Shown here: in pieces, positions 40,601-54,400 of the stretch | Position numbering within the stretch: the stretch's first letter is position 1 | Layout of the letters: the number at the start of each line of letters is the position of its first letter | NCBI GenBank assembly: GCA_013400155.1 | Contig: VXBM01000131.1 | Span: 465,956-529,955, forward strand | Length of the DNA: 64,000 nucleotides | Reading direction: 5' to 3' | Source of the DNA: Helopsaltes ochotensis | Lineage: Eukaryota; Chordata; Aves; Passeriformes; Locustellidae | Notes under the pieces: generated by a model | The model's input: the letters and a program-made list of their open reading frames with translations, nothing else | The model's database searches: none | Told to the model about the DNA's origin: nothing | Made by a program: the position numbers and the translations under genes

Positions 40601-42398
40601 CACCAGCCTATGGAAACACTGGTGTGTGGGTATCTCATTCCTGCAGGAACCTACTGCCAAATTCTGTCTTCTGCTGACTCATTCCTTGTGTTTTCCCAGT
40701 TTCTCTTTTTACCAACGAAATGCAGCACTGCCATTTTAATGCTGCATTTTGGCCAGCTCTGACAAGCAGCTTCAAGGACTACCCAAAACAATGGATCTTG
40801 AGCACATTCAGTGTTAAAAAAAATTCACTACAGAACCCTGATGTGACCTGTTTGTGTGTAATACTGTGAGAAAGACCACACTTTCCTAGGTAAGAAGATA
40901 AGCACATGGGTACAGATTTACCACCCTAATTGTGTTCTTAACCTAAGCAAGGTGATTTAAATGTTAAAGAAGACTTGGAATAAAACTAGAAGGCGAAGTT
41001 TGGCACTTTAATATAAAACCTATGGGTATCCAGAGGAAGGCATTCAAACTCAACTCCAGATCGTCCTAATTTTATTTGACTTTGTTAATCAATTTTAAAG
41101 CACTTTTTACAATTTACATAATTTAAAGGAGCACACTGCATCCTATAAATATAAATTAACATTTTTAATAACTCAAGACATCACAACAAAGCCAAATTTT
41201 GAAATAAATTTCATGTTTAGTTATCTGGATCAAGAAGTAACATACATGGGGAGGGAAAAAACAGCATTAACAAGAAAACACTGTTTAGTTCTAAACTAAG
41301 TTTGTGCTTCTACATCAAAAACACAACACTGAAGTAACAGGAACTTTGCAAGGAACTTGAAAAGGTATATAACTGCTTTAGTCCCAAAGTACATATTTGT
41401 TTTTTCTTCTACATGTTATTTTTTTCAGTTCTATCAAATTAGCATTAATGGTAGAGGGACAAAAGTACAATATACTAACTTTACTGCAAATACGAATTCT
41501 GTTGTAGCAGTTTGTTAACTTGGTTTGGCTTAAGTTGAAATGGTTTTCCTGCATGAAAAACAAGAGCATCTTTTCAATGTATTTAATAATCAACACATTT
41601 GTTAGTACAAAGCAGATGGTGTTCAGCAAGAAGGCATTAGGTGATCATTTGAAAACACCATGCTTTTTTTTTTTTTTCTTTTTTTAAATACTAAGCCACC
41701 CGGAAGAGTTTTGTGAAGGCCAGATGTTCAAAGCTGGTGCACAGATGAAAAGTTCACATCCATGATCTATGCATGGAACTATCCAGAACCTGGCAGGTGT
41801 TAACACATACAGTTACACAAATAGTTACCTGCATGCTTTCTCTGTGACACACCAAAATCAAATCATCTTTCACTGAACTTTGAAAATCTGGTCTTAGCTA
41901 CAAATGGACATTTTACTCCATTAATTTAACAAAGGGCATTAATCCATCTTTTGATTTTTGGTTGAGGACTAAAAGTAAGAGTGAGATATCATAATCCTAA
42001 TAATTTTGTCCAAATCTTCAAAGCAATTATTATTTGTTCTCAAAATAGCAAAAAAAAATCTCATAATTCTCAGTCTTTTTGTAATTATTAAATGTTAAAT
42101 AAATAAATTTATCAAATGTATATTTATATTTACTACAGCTTATTTTTTGAAGCAAATCTTAGAATAACTTTAGAAAACTTTTTAAAATAGAATTGCTTTA
42201 GGCCTAGACCTAAAATAATTACATATTAGGGCAAAAGATGGAGTTAGAGAGTCAGCCTCTGAATGCTTCTTAAAAATAGGTGCTTCAAATACAGGTTTAG
42301 AAATGAAATTAAAAATCATGTTTTCAGTCAAACTGAAGAAAACATCTGCGAAGAAAAAGGCCCTCGTCCTTAAGATTGAAGAAAAAGATGGTAAGGAG

Positions 42399-42430
<32 letters not shown>

Positions 42431-45400
42431 CACCGTTTTCCCAAGTTGCCCAAATCACACACAGACACAGGAAGGTTACAAATGCCATTCATGAAAGAAT
42501 GCACCACAAACATCAGCATTTATTCATTTTGAATTTTTTTTTAGCAAATGACAAAAGACTCAGCTCACTGGCTTCACTTTTGTTTACCTTTTGCTTACAT
42601 TACACATTTAAACATTTGTCAAAACTTACTAAAGTTGTCTGCATTCATGCACAACTAGAAAACATCCTTAATTTATTTAAACCAGAAATGCATTACCAGA
42701 AATGTATTAACATTGTTCACTACTAAACATTAAAAAAAGAAAAAAAAAAAGTTGAAATTATTAAAAAGGTTATCCTGGAACTGTTAACTTCACAGCAGAC
42801 TTGAACTACTAACTGGCTCACATTTCAAATTGGAAAAAGCAAGATTCATGCTAGTGTTAGTGTACATCTCGCCCTAGCACTACTGAAGGATCATGGTTCA
42901 CCTTGATCACAGATAAGAAAAGAAAAGTGCATACAGAAGTTTACAACAATTTTAAGGACAAAAAATGGTCCAATTGATGTGGTCCCAACAATTAACTCAA
43001 AAGTCTATGACAAATACGAGCTTCTGTGAGCTACTTATACTACTTAAGATTGAGTACGGATATACAGAAAGTTGAATTCGTTTGAAATCTTCAAAAAATG
43101 TTCCTGTCAATCCTCAAATGGTGGCTGTTATAGCTTAAAATTTCTGTTAAATGCGTGCGTTGAATTACTTGTTATCCAAGCGTAGCAGCTGCTCCTTACC
43201 ATTTATTGTTAGCGACCTTAACTGGCCATCTTCTTCAACTTCTACTCTCTCTTGTCCATTCTCAACAATCCTGCAGGACAAAAACACCATGAGCCATTTT
43301 CGATCACTGCAGGCAGTTTTAAACACACCCCAGACCTCAGGTTTAGATAAACTGTAAGGAAGCACCACCTGCTTAATGCCATTGTACTTGGCAAGCTTTG
43401 GTATTTACCAGTGCCCGAGCTGTCACCAGCAACCATCTGCATTCCCCCAGTGCTTAGTCAGGAAAATTGGAATCATCCAGGATGTAGAGTTCACAGTTAC
43501 AGCTGCCACCTCATAGACTGTCACGGCTGTGCTCATACTACACACTGTTATCTGGGCCTAAATGCCTTGACAGATCAACTGCACAATCTTGACACTCCAT
43601 CGAGTCCCTACCTGTTTGTTAAGTGTATGATATTCTAGATCCAATCACAATTTTGCATACAGCACAGTCTTTAATTTACTTTTGATTTGATCAGAGTGAG
43701 TAATTTGTAGACCTACTGTACACCAACTTTAGGACCAGCATGCATGTTACAGAATTCAAGTATCTTTGATTGAAAAGACAGATTATTAAAGAGCTTTTGA
43801 GTTTTCAGATTTTTCTGGAATACACTCACAGAAAAATATCATGACCACACCAGCATGTGATCCAGAGGCTGTTTCTAAGTGGTCAAGATGATAGGAGCTC
43901 TCCAGTACAACAGTTCACAGAAGAACCTTGCACTTACAAGTATGGGACAGAAGTTAACAAAAAAAATCCATCCTCCCTTGCTTTTCTGTAACTTTTTATT
44001 AAGTAATGAAATTACATTTAACTAGTTGTTCAGTACTGCTATATTGATCGGAATATTCCATGTAGGTTTTCCTATAGCTAAGACTTGGGTTTCCCAAATG
44101 CAATGATTTCCCCATCACAAGCATGAAATGGAGAGAAAGTACATTGTGTACAGGACTTAAAAATTCACTTTCCAACAAACAGGTACATTTTTCTCCAAAA
44201 CAGGCTTCAGTTACTTATTTCACTTAACAGACAAAAAAATATTACTAGAAAGAGTTCACTGCCTAGGAAAGCACACTAAGCAGATACTAGGGAAAACTCT
44301 CTCATAACATCTGCAAAACTGAAATTCTTCCCAATTAAAAGCTTCACAATCAGTAGACACCGAGCACATTTTCTTTCCAGAAGTTCAAGCTGTCTGGACA
44401 GACAGTAGGTAACGACCACAATAAAAGGTACAGCACTATATAGGAGGTTCTGAAGCCTGAAAGAGCTCCAGCTACAGCATTAAGTAACTCAACAATGCCA
44501 GGAAGAAACAGAGAATCCAATAAAATATTTCAAAATGTTTTTAAGCATTCAGAAAAATCCAAGTAATATGATGAACATAATAATAAAAGTAAAAAAACAT
44601 AAAAACATGTATCACTATATGTGTGTGTGCAGAGATACAGTATATTTATATGCATGTAATTCTAGGTATTAAAGTCTCTACATACAGTTTCATATCACTT
44701 ACCTCTTTGTAGTAATTTTTCTGCCATTAACTATTTTAGTTGAGGTTGATACTGATTTGAAGTTTCCCATCCCACTGCCACCAAATGACGTAGAGGAGAA
44801 TGATGAAGTAAGGCCTCCATGTCCCAGGGAGCCAAACGAAGTAAAACCTATTGAAAAAGATGGCATTTGAATAAAATGTATTTTGCATGACTGTAGGATC
44901 CAAATTTATCATCCACTCAAACTACATCCTACTTTCAGGAAGCCCTCAGTTGGTTGCATCACACAGCATCAGTGACTAGATGGCATTAATACCAGCATGA
45001 GAATACAACCACGGCTCCAGCCCCATCCATTTCTCTCATATGGACCCGCAGTTCAAGTCTCAAATGCACAGCATCATCCAAAAACCATTTGTCAACTCCT
45101 CCCCTGAAAAGGCATTCCACCTTTATCCATGCTCTGCACACAGGGGAAAGCCAGCAACTCTAATGAATCTGATCATCAGTCAGTCCTGCACCAGTAACAT
45201 CCCAACCAATACCCAGATTCCCAGCACACAAACTAAGTAGTACCCTGGGGTTTAGGCACATGATTTTCAGGACCTGTAATAAAACCATCACACTCCTGAA
45301 AGCAAAGAGAACAAAAGAATTCTAAAGCCATAAAGAAACTCTAGCATCAAAATAGAGAAAACACAAAGTTCTACTTCTTAGAGATCTGTTCACTCTATAT

Positions 45401-48400
45401 GAAACTTTCAGGTAGCCCAAATAGTCTAACTGCGGCTTTATTTACATTCACACCTTACAGAGAGCAGTTAATTAGAAAAAATAATAAAAACAAATCAGTC
45501 ATAGAATTGGCTGAATGGAGAAGCCAGCTTATTATATTGCAATCCTTTGTGAGCCAAAACTGCCCTCTTTCTTAAGTATTATATTTACCTGTGTCAAATG
45601 GAGAGAAACCACTTCCAAAAGCAGGAAATCCACTAAAGGCAGAGAGAAAGGATCCTCCACCACCTCTGCTTCTGCTTCCCCTTGGACCCCGCCTGCTCCC
45701 AAAGAAGTCCTCGAAAGGGTCTTCTACAAAAACCAGAAGATAACATTTAAGAGGTCAGTATTACTGAATCATTCTGTATTTGATCATCAGGGACTCTTTA
45801 TTAAAAAAAAAAATTGTCAACAGATAAGATTCTTCCTTTGAAATATATGAGGGAACCCCCCAAAGGTAATTCCTATGCTCCTTCTGGTCTAAACTCTGCT
45901 TGTTTCTGGACCTAAACGTAACTTTATATACAAAAAGTAGTTGATTTCCTTTTTTTACCCATTTAGCATTAGAAACTAAAACTAGTAAACCTAATGGAAA
46001 ATATTGCATACAGGTACCTGAACTTTCCAGCTTATTTCTATTTGAGATTTATTGTGGATCACCATGATCTGAAAAGTAACTTCCAGATAGGTTGTATTAA
46101 TTATTGAAATCTAAAAACAGCAGCCAGGGATTGGTGACTCATAATCCTAAAGTGTTCCAAGTGTTTAATTTAGCACTTGCCACATTAGATACTCCAAACA
46201 CACATTCTAATGCACATTTAGCAGCAAAATGGGGAGGTTTACACACGGTGTCCCAAAGAGGCATTCGGTCTGTACCAACCAGGAGGGAGAGGGCAAAAAT
46301 AGAGAAAGGGGGTCATGGACAAAATGTTATTTCAAATTCAAGTTCCACTGCTATGTCATTCAGAACAGCTATTGTTCCATCCCCACCAGGAAGACAATAG
46401 TCTCTTTCCAAAAAGGAAAAAAAAAAAAAAAGATGGGGGAGGTGTCGGGCCATGGGGTACAATGCCAGCACCTATACAAGCAGTCTTTATTTACTAGAAT
46501 TATCAGATATTTGCTTTTTTCTAATTGTCTTGAGACAAAGAACAACAGAAAAGAATTGCAATCATAAAACAGAAAGTCAATAAACATAATACTTGTATTA
46601 AAACCAGAAAAGTTTAGGAACTACAACCACTCCACATCAATCACAACTCTCCCAGAATGAGTGTTATTGAGAAAACCAATGATTTTACCAACACAGAGAC
46701 TCAGTATTGAAAGCTCAGAATAGCTCAGTCTTTTAATGAAAAATGCAGAATCTGGGGATAGCAGCAACAGAGGCACGAAAGGAAGGAAAGACTTGTGACT
46801 GCTTGACTGTTCAGAACTACAACTGACAAAGAGAAGATCAGAAATGCAGTATTTGTTCCACTTCTGGTACCTCTACAAAAATCCAAGCTGGTTTATGATA
46901 AATCACCAAGTTAATGCAATATGCATTATGCATCATTAAGTAATCAATATGACAATAAAAATATATGTTACCATCTGATTTATGTGCAATTACTTAAAAA
47001 TGTGAAACATCACAATGTATTTATGCTGAACAAGGGCAGCTGCTAAAAAATACCCCTACCCCTCTCCTAACCTCCATAATTATTGAGTAAAACAACACAG
47101 GACCAAACTTTTATCTTACATGCACTGGCAAGCAAGACTTTTTTTCTACCTGGGACACCTTTTTTTATTTTGTAGCTTCTTTTTTTCCCATGTAAAGCAA
47201 GTTTTCCTCAATATAAAAAATGACCTATTAGTACCTTTATAGAAGTTAATCAACACTTGAGTATGGAAATACGGGAATTATTATATTTTCCAAAACAAGC
47301 ACTATGCCCATGTTTAAAAAAGGCCAGTTTTGTCAGTCTAGCATATCAACCAGCAAGTACAACCACTGCAGTTAATTGTTTTGTAGTCCAACTTATTCTC
47401 ACAGGAATGACTCATAGGTTAGTTATGAAGGTCATTCACTCACGTGTACAAATGATCTATACTATATTACTCCCACTGTTAAGCTTTCTATTTATAATCC
47501 AAATTTTCTCGTTACCTGGAGTTTGAATAAAAACAAAACAAGCTATCATGTAAGCTTTGAGTTTTTAATCTCTGACAGTGTATCAACCTGTTCTGCAAGT
47601 GAATCCTCCCCGGCACAACAGCTGCAGAAACAAAGTTATTTAAGGGAAGATCATGGACTCTCCTAGAGATCCCTGATATCAACCCAGCTTCTCAGTGGAT
47701 TATTGCCACACCAAAGCCTAACCAAGACCTGGCCATGCCTTTTCAGCCTGCACAGCAAAGGAAGAGGCCGGCACTTGGTATCAGCACGTGTTCAAACGTC
47801 AGGTGATGGCTGTCAGCAGCCCTGGGAACAATCCTCCAGGGCTCTTCCTGCAATTCTCTCAAAGTAAGACAGACCAACCACTCCTCTGCAGTGCACTGCA
47901 GAATGCTCAACAAGATGGATTATGCCGAGACAGGAAAAGAGGCAGGACTTGTCAGAGAAACTATTCCTTTATGATTTTGACAGCCAAGTACAGCAAGCAG
48001 AAGAAAAAAAAATACCAACAACATTGAGAGAGGGAAGCAGGAGGCTGCTGCACTATCATCTGTTGTATCTACCACCAAGTACACATTAATACAACAACCT
48101 CACAGCTACTCAAACTCTGTTTGTGTTTTTACTCCCTAAATCAGGGTGATTAATAGCACCACTCAGCAAAATAATAACATTTCAGCCCTCTAAGTCTATT
48201 TTAGCAGGACCTTTCCATCTCTGATAACCTTTTCACAAAAAAGGCCTTTTCCAAACAGTTCAAATACCGGGTGTTGGGGTTTTTTTAATGATTCCTCTTA
48301 TTATAGTCATTTTGGTACTTCCAGTCCATTTTTTTATTGAATGTGAGCAGCATATCAGATTTAGAAAGCTAAGCAGCAAAAAGAAAGAAAAAAAAATACA

Positions 48401-51400
48401 AACAAAAAGTGAAGACCTTTCTAAAAAAAGGAAAATACTATATAAATACAACTTCTAAGCTTCAGAAAATCAAAATGTTAAACCAGTGATGCTTAAGAGT
48501 ATTACTAACTACTCTTTGGAGATAAATTCAGTATATTATAATCTAGGTGTTACCAGAAGCTTATGGAAGGACAGAGTATTAATTCAGTTTCAATAATAAC
48601 ACTGAGGTACACTTCTAATGCAGAATTTGTGGTGCTGTCAAAACAGCAAAGATCAAGAGAGAACAAAAGGTGAGAAACCTCAAGAAAGTCACTGAGAAAG
48701 ACATCTTATCTATCAACAACAGCAGATGATATGAAACTTTTTGGAAAAAGGCCAATGCTTCAGCAAAGAACTCATGGTACCCCATTACTAAAACACCAGG
48801 CAAAATGAAGGACTTCAGGACTCTTGCTGTTACTAGGTAGGAAGACCGAAGCTACAGAAGCCAAAGAGTTAATGTGGAGATAGGAACACAAAACCCACAG
48901 CAACACTAAAATCTGTACACCAATAAAGGTGTCTGAAAATAATTGCATTGGAGGTAATGTTTGCAGGAAAATTTACTTTCTTTAGAAAAATCATTGCTAA
49001 TTCAAATGCAACAACTGTCTTGTTCCTCTAGGTAAAACATTAAACCTGCTCCCTGCAAACCATGGGGTATTACCTTGCTCTTCTGTAGTCACGGGAAAAG
49101 AATTTCACCTCTAAACAGGTCAAATAACAACAACTATTGTAATAAATATCTCACTGCTGGCAGGTTGTGATCTCTCCACTCTGAGAAGTCCCCAGCTGTA
49201 ACACAGAAACAGGATTTTTTTCCCTTTCAGCTCATGGCAGAATACTAAAAGATGTGATTGTTTTCCTTTCCTGCCTTGTGATCATGGAACCAAGTAAATT
49301 GCACTAATTCACTGATCCAAAAGAGAACACTGAGTTGCTACTTTCTATTGCACCCGTGAGCTAATCTCTTTCAGCACTGGGAAGACCAGTGTATCAGAAA
49401 AAAAATGGGCAGGAAAGCACCCTACAACAGGGCAAGTGAGGAAAGGAGGCAAACCTCACCATTTGAAGCAGTGCACAATGCAGTTAAAACTCTAAAGTCA
49501 TTACAGTAATCGAAGGCATTAGTTGAACTTACAATACATGATAAAATACATGTGTCCTACTTCCTATAGCAGTCACTTCTACCAAGACCCCTGTATTCAG
49601 GCCGTTGCTTGGGGAACTAGATCAGGAATTGATATGCTGAAAAGAGCATCTCCAGATGAAAGCAATTCAGCCACATCAATTCCTCGCTAGAGTTCACAGC
49701 GTGGAACTGTGCTGGTTACAAGGCAGGCAGCAGCAGAAGTGCCCAAGGGTCAGAGGCAGCACAGGAAAATTCTTTCAGTCACAGAAGGATCCTTTTGCTG
49801 ACCAAGTGTTGAGCACATTCCACTGCAATGCCATCATTCACCTCCAAACACCAAAGGTGTTGAGATAAATGGTGAGCTGTCAGCAGATGCTCTCCCATGC
49901 ATGTACTCTCACAGCCAGAGATGTCGATAATCTTTTCAGGACAGTGTGCAAAGGGAATTACCCTGTCCAACAGGGCCACTGCTCAGGCCCCACTCACTGA
50001 ACCACCTCCCCAACCAGTGAACCTTCTTTCCTTTATTCTCTGCCACCAGAGCCTCACCACTGCCTCTGCCACAACACCTGAGCCGAGTTCTCCTGCTGCA
50101 GATGCAGGAGGGTGGCACTCACTGTAACACAGGATAATGGAGAAAGGACAAAGGATGCTGTGCAGCCCCTATGGAAGGGCACAGCCAAACTCAACGGCAT
50201 CGAGCACTGCTGCAGTGTTGCAGAGTAAGCAAAGGCTGCCTGCCCCATCCTTTCTTTATCTCAAAAGCATCCTGTAATGACTTTATATGTCCTGCCAGAA
50301 GAGAGTCTCAAATGCAGGTCTGAACAATGTATTTATGCAAAGGGCTACAGATACAATACCTCCAACACAATAGAATTCTTGGAGCAGGTGTTTTCTACCT
50401 CGTATCCTATCTGACAAAAGTTTCAAAGATGCAAATTTACAGTAAACACAAAAAGAGCCTCATGCTACAGCTCTGGAGAGCACTCAGGCACTAAAAAACA
50501 TTCCATTAAAACCGGAGGAGCCACAGAAACCTGTAAGCACTTTTGCATGGAAACACTGTCTTCCCTACAAAGTAGGCACACTGTTGATGTCCCTTACTCA
50601 GGGGAGACACTAAGATGTTGTTGCAAACACTGTTGCTCCACCTGCCTAATGTTTCAGCATGGTCTTTGTAATTGCACACTTTCATAAATTGAATGTCAAA
50701 CTCTGTTTGCCCCACTCATTTAATAAACTACCAGACGAAGCATTTGAAAGTCCTTCTAAAGATATACAGCAGAGATCTTGGGATTTTCTCGAAAAGGAGA
50801 CCTAAAACATCACCTTTGAATATCATCTATATGGTAATTACAAAGATACTGGAGTACAGTAATCAGCATTTCATAATTATGGAATGAATGTTCAAATGTT
50901 CAGGCACACCTTAAAAATGGAGGAAACTTCCATTATCTTACATATGACCTGCTCTCCTTAGATGATGTTCAGCATTTGTGCTCTGACCAATTCAACCAGC
51001 TACCTGTCCAAGAAAACCAAATCAAGCCATTCTCTTGGGGATTATTAACCACACCTGGACTGGGATTCCCAAGGCAAACTTTGGCTAGTATGCTATGGAA
51101 CAGTTCCTCAATCTATCTAATGGGATGTTGGACAAAGACTGAAGTTTTAAGATAGACATGAGAATTTGGAGCAAGGCCTCCTCCCTTCAGCAGGGATAAC
51201 TATGTATTAGTTAGGCCATGGAGCCACAGCACTACCTACTTCTGTCTGATAATGCTGTCTGAGTGAGAGAGTTCTGTGTTTCAAAAACCCTCTTTGAACC
51301 TATCAAGTTATTTCTGAAAAAAACATAGTGAGATTTGGACCATTCAGTGAATAATTATGATCTAAGACTGGTGGTTATGAAATAAAACTGTACATTCATA

Positions 51401-54400
51401 CCAAAGCAATGAATGCATATGCAAATCTGTGAGCACTTCATGAATTGCACCAAAAGCAGCAAATTTATGTCAACAAAAAGATTAATTACCAAAGAGACAC
51501 TGCTGTTCAAGACAGCTTTAACTGAAAGCCACCTCTATTTTCAGTTTTAATAACCCATTTTACTAACTAATACATTTTGCATTAGAACATTTAAACAATC
51601 AATTATCAGAAATGGAATAGCATGTGAATTTAAACCATGATCTGATTCTTATGTGAGTCTTTTGCCACAGCAAGACTACCTTCTATCCTTGAGACAAATA
51701 GTTTGATGAAGCTATCCCCATTCAGGAAAAACATCCTAAAACACGTATCATGTAGAGGTTGCAATGATTACTGCACATAAAATTTCCTCAGTTTTGTCAG
51801 GTTAAGACTCTTTTGCCTGGATACTAAAAGTAACTCACTGTACTTTTCCAGAACAGTCCTGCTTCTTTTTATGTAATCAGTATTACAGCAGACAATCTGA
51901 AGTAATTCTGACCTTTGATGGAACCACACTAACTACCAAATAACTAGCTAGGGACATTCTCTGTGACAATTATTTGTACCTACGTAGCTGTATAAAGGTG
52001 TTAAGTTTCATTTTACCTTTCATTTCCAAGAGTACAGATTTTGAAATACCACATAAACCAGGTAACCAGAATTCTCAAGGGAAAATTCCACAGAATCCCT
52101 ATGGGTTTACATGCATTAGATTAAAGTACATAGTGAATTCTACTTCACAATCTAAAAAAAAAAAAATTAAGACATTTATATATTACCATCTCCAAATGTA
52201 CATTGAGAAAACTAAAATGTTTAGGAACCACAGCAAATCTGTCAAGACTACAATCAATGTTTAAAGAGATCCCACAAACAGACTTCCCTTGGGATCTTGA
52301 AGTCTAGGGGGGGCATCCACCAGGAACAATTTATCATGTCACATTAGTACACATTCTACCAGGGAGAGAAGCCTGGTTCCTTGTGGGATTCATTTAACTA
52401 CACACACAGGCACTGGAAGAAGTTTGAAATGCCCTAAACCATCCCATTAAGCTTGTAGACTCTGCTGCTGGAAGATATTGGTCCACTGTAGACCCTCAGT
52501 TGTATTTCCTAGGCCATACACAAATTACTCGGGCACCACTGATACATCTGGAGACAGCTGAGATGGTTTAGGGTGTTATGCAGCTTCAAATCTAGAAAAA
52601 AAACCCAATTAACTCTTTAAGGAGTTTGTTGGGTAATGTTATGATGTTGTTATACCAACTCCATCTTTCACAGTAACTCCTCACTGGTAACACCTTCTAA
52701 CATAGAGCCCACTCTTGAAGTGAGAATCTGAAAAGCCTCTAAACCAAAACCAAATCAATTCTTTAACAGCCCAGAAACACAGCCCAGCCTACACCAAAGC
52801 ACATCAATTCTGTTCCTCAGCCTGAAGCAGCAGTCCTTCATCAATACACCTCCACTACCAATGGCAACACTGGGATTCTCCCCTTCTGTGAACTGTTAAA
52901 GTACAGAATAAAAAAATGTCCTTGAAAAGTTTACAAGTAAAATACAAATAAAACACAAGAAGGAACACAAACCACATCAAGGCAAACACCACATATAAAT
53001 GGAGTAGGATATAGCTGAAGTATAAAAGTTTAAGCATCCTGACATGAGAAACCAATCCCTACATTACGAGTGAAGTGTGGGTTCCAATGTCAAAGAAGGG
53101 TCAGAGAGCCAGCGGTGCATGGGACACACTGAACACCTGATCACCAGACACTGCTTTACCAAGGCAGTGCTTTGCAATGCTAAGGGTAGTGCTGCACAGG
53201 AAGCACCAATTTCTCTTCCTGTCACAAGGATCACCACTCATCCATATGTCAGAGGCTAAAAACTATCCCTAGGAGAGCTCACCAGGAATACACATTCTGC
53301 TATAACCACGTGCCACAAAAAACAAGCCCACTAATCTCAGAGTTAAGCACCTACCATAGTATCAGATCAAGTTTTTAAATGTACTTGCCTTTGCACCCTT
53401 AGTTTTACAAAGAATTTGCCCAAAAAAAACAGTGAGAATAAACTGTGACTGTCTCCAGTGCAACACACAGCACATAATGTTAACTTTCCACCATTTGGAA
53501 ATATTCAGAGCTGTCTCCAACAGTATTATAGATTTTCATTTGAAAAGTCTGAAGGGACTCATCATTTAAAAATCACCACAGAAGTCTTCATACATTTTCC
53601 TCTTTTCTACAGATGAATAAAGATGCCTCTGTTTATAAAGAAAACTTTCTGTAACTGCAAGAGCAGTCAGTGCAGTACAGCTCAGTAGAGCTGAACAGAC
53701 TCAATTCATAACACCATTTCAGAAATTCTTCATATCCATAAATTTATAGGAATTATGCATATGAATGCTGCTCTTTACATACTCAATGACAATCAGGATA
53801 TAGAGAGTCCCACCTGCATTCTGTGGGCTTCACTATATGCCACTTCAAACTGTATAAAAAAGTACAAATGTTTTAAAGTATTTATTCAATTTCATCTTTA
53901 ATTCCACCAGTGCACATTTTTAGAAAACATGATCTCAATCCTTACTTAGTGGCTTAGAATATCAATTATAACTTGAGCAGCTCCTTAAGAAGTTACCAAT
54001 TTCACAGAAAACTCATCCACAAGTTGAAAACTCCTCATTTTTAGAAGATGAATGCTCTTATTATTCAGGACAGAACTGTTCCACTAGTGTTTCAACACAG
54101 CAGAACCTACAAGGGCTGTAGTTCACCAACACAAATATTCATGCTATACACACAATTCTACTGCTTGCTTTTGGAATTATAAAATGCACTACCATTCAGC
54201 TGAAAGGACACATATTTTTATGTATTATCTTGAAAGGTTCATGTATGTGCAAAGACCAATTAAAATACTTTTCATAGAAATTTGTGAAAAAAATTGTTTG
54301 GAGTCACAATTACCCATGTTAGAGAAAGTCTTAAACATCTTAAGGAAAAAAAAAAAAGTGCTCACTTTGAAATCTTCTGACTAGAAAAATTTCAAGAGCT

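Larger units (their letters stand above)
21772..43199 (-). other. DNAJB6: DNAJB6 intron 8 of the long isoform
   Basis: The largest intron in the window, 21.4 kb, spliced only in the long isoform. Its 5' end holds the short-isoform stop, 3' UTR and poly(A) signal. It also contains two avian CR1 3' ends in opposite orientations, an older CR1-like fragment near 35.9 kb, a 16-bp palindrome at 31242, a local CpG-rich patch at about 25330-25530, and an A-run at about 29960-29976. I see no nested gene. A donor-like site at 35466 follows an open minus-strand frame (see findings). Confidence 0.85.

Noticed and set aside
42303..42494. Lysine-rich open frame on plus running into the A31 tract, suggesting a processed pseudogene with a poly(A) tail
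   Set aside because: The lysines come from the homopolymer, upstream sequence matches no gene I know, and no target-site duplication is evident. The region also overlaps the area just past the short-isoform poly(A) site.
49779..49979. 66-codon minus-strand frame (ending CAQHLVSKRILL) in intron 5 as a possible exon or repeat-derived coding piece
   Set aside because: It felt vaguely repeat-like but I could not name a family or find splice borders; left as unannotated intron.
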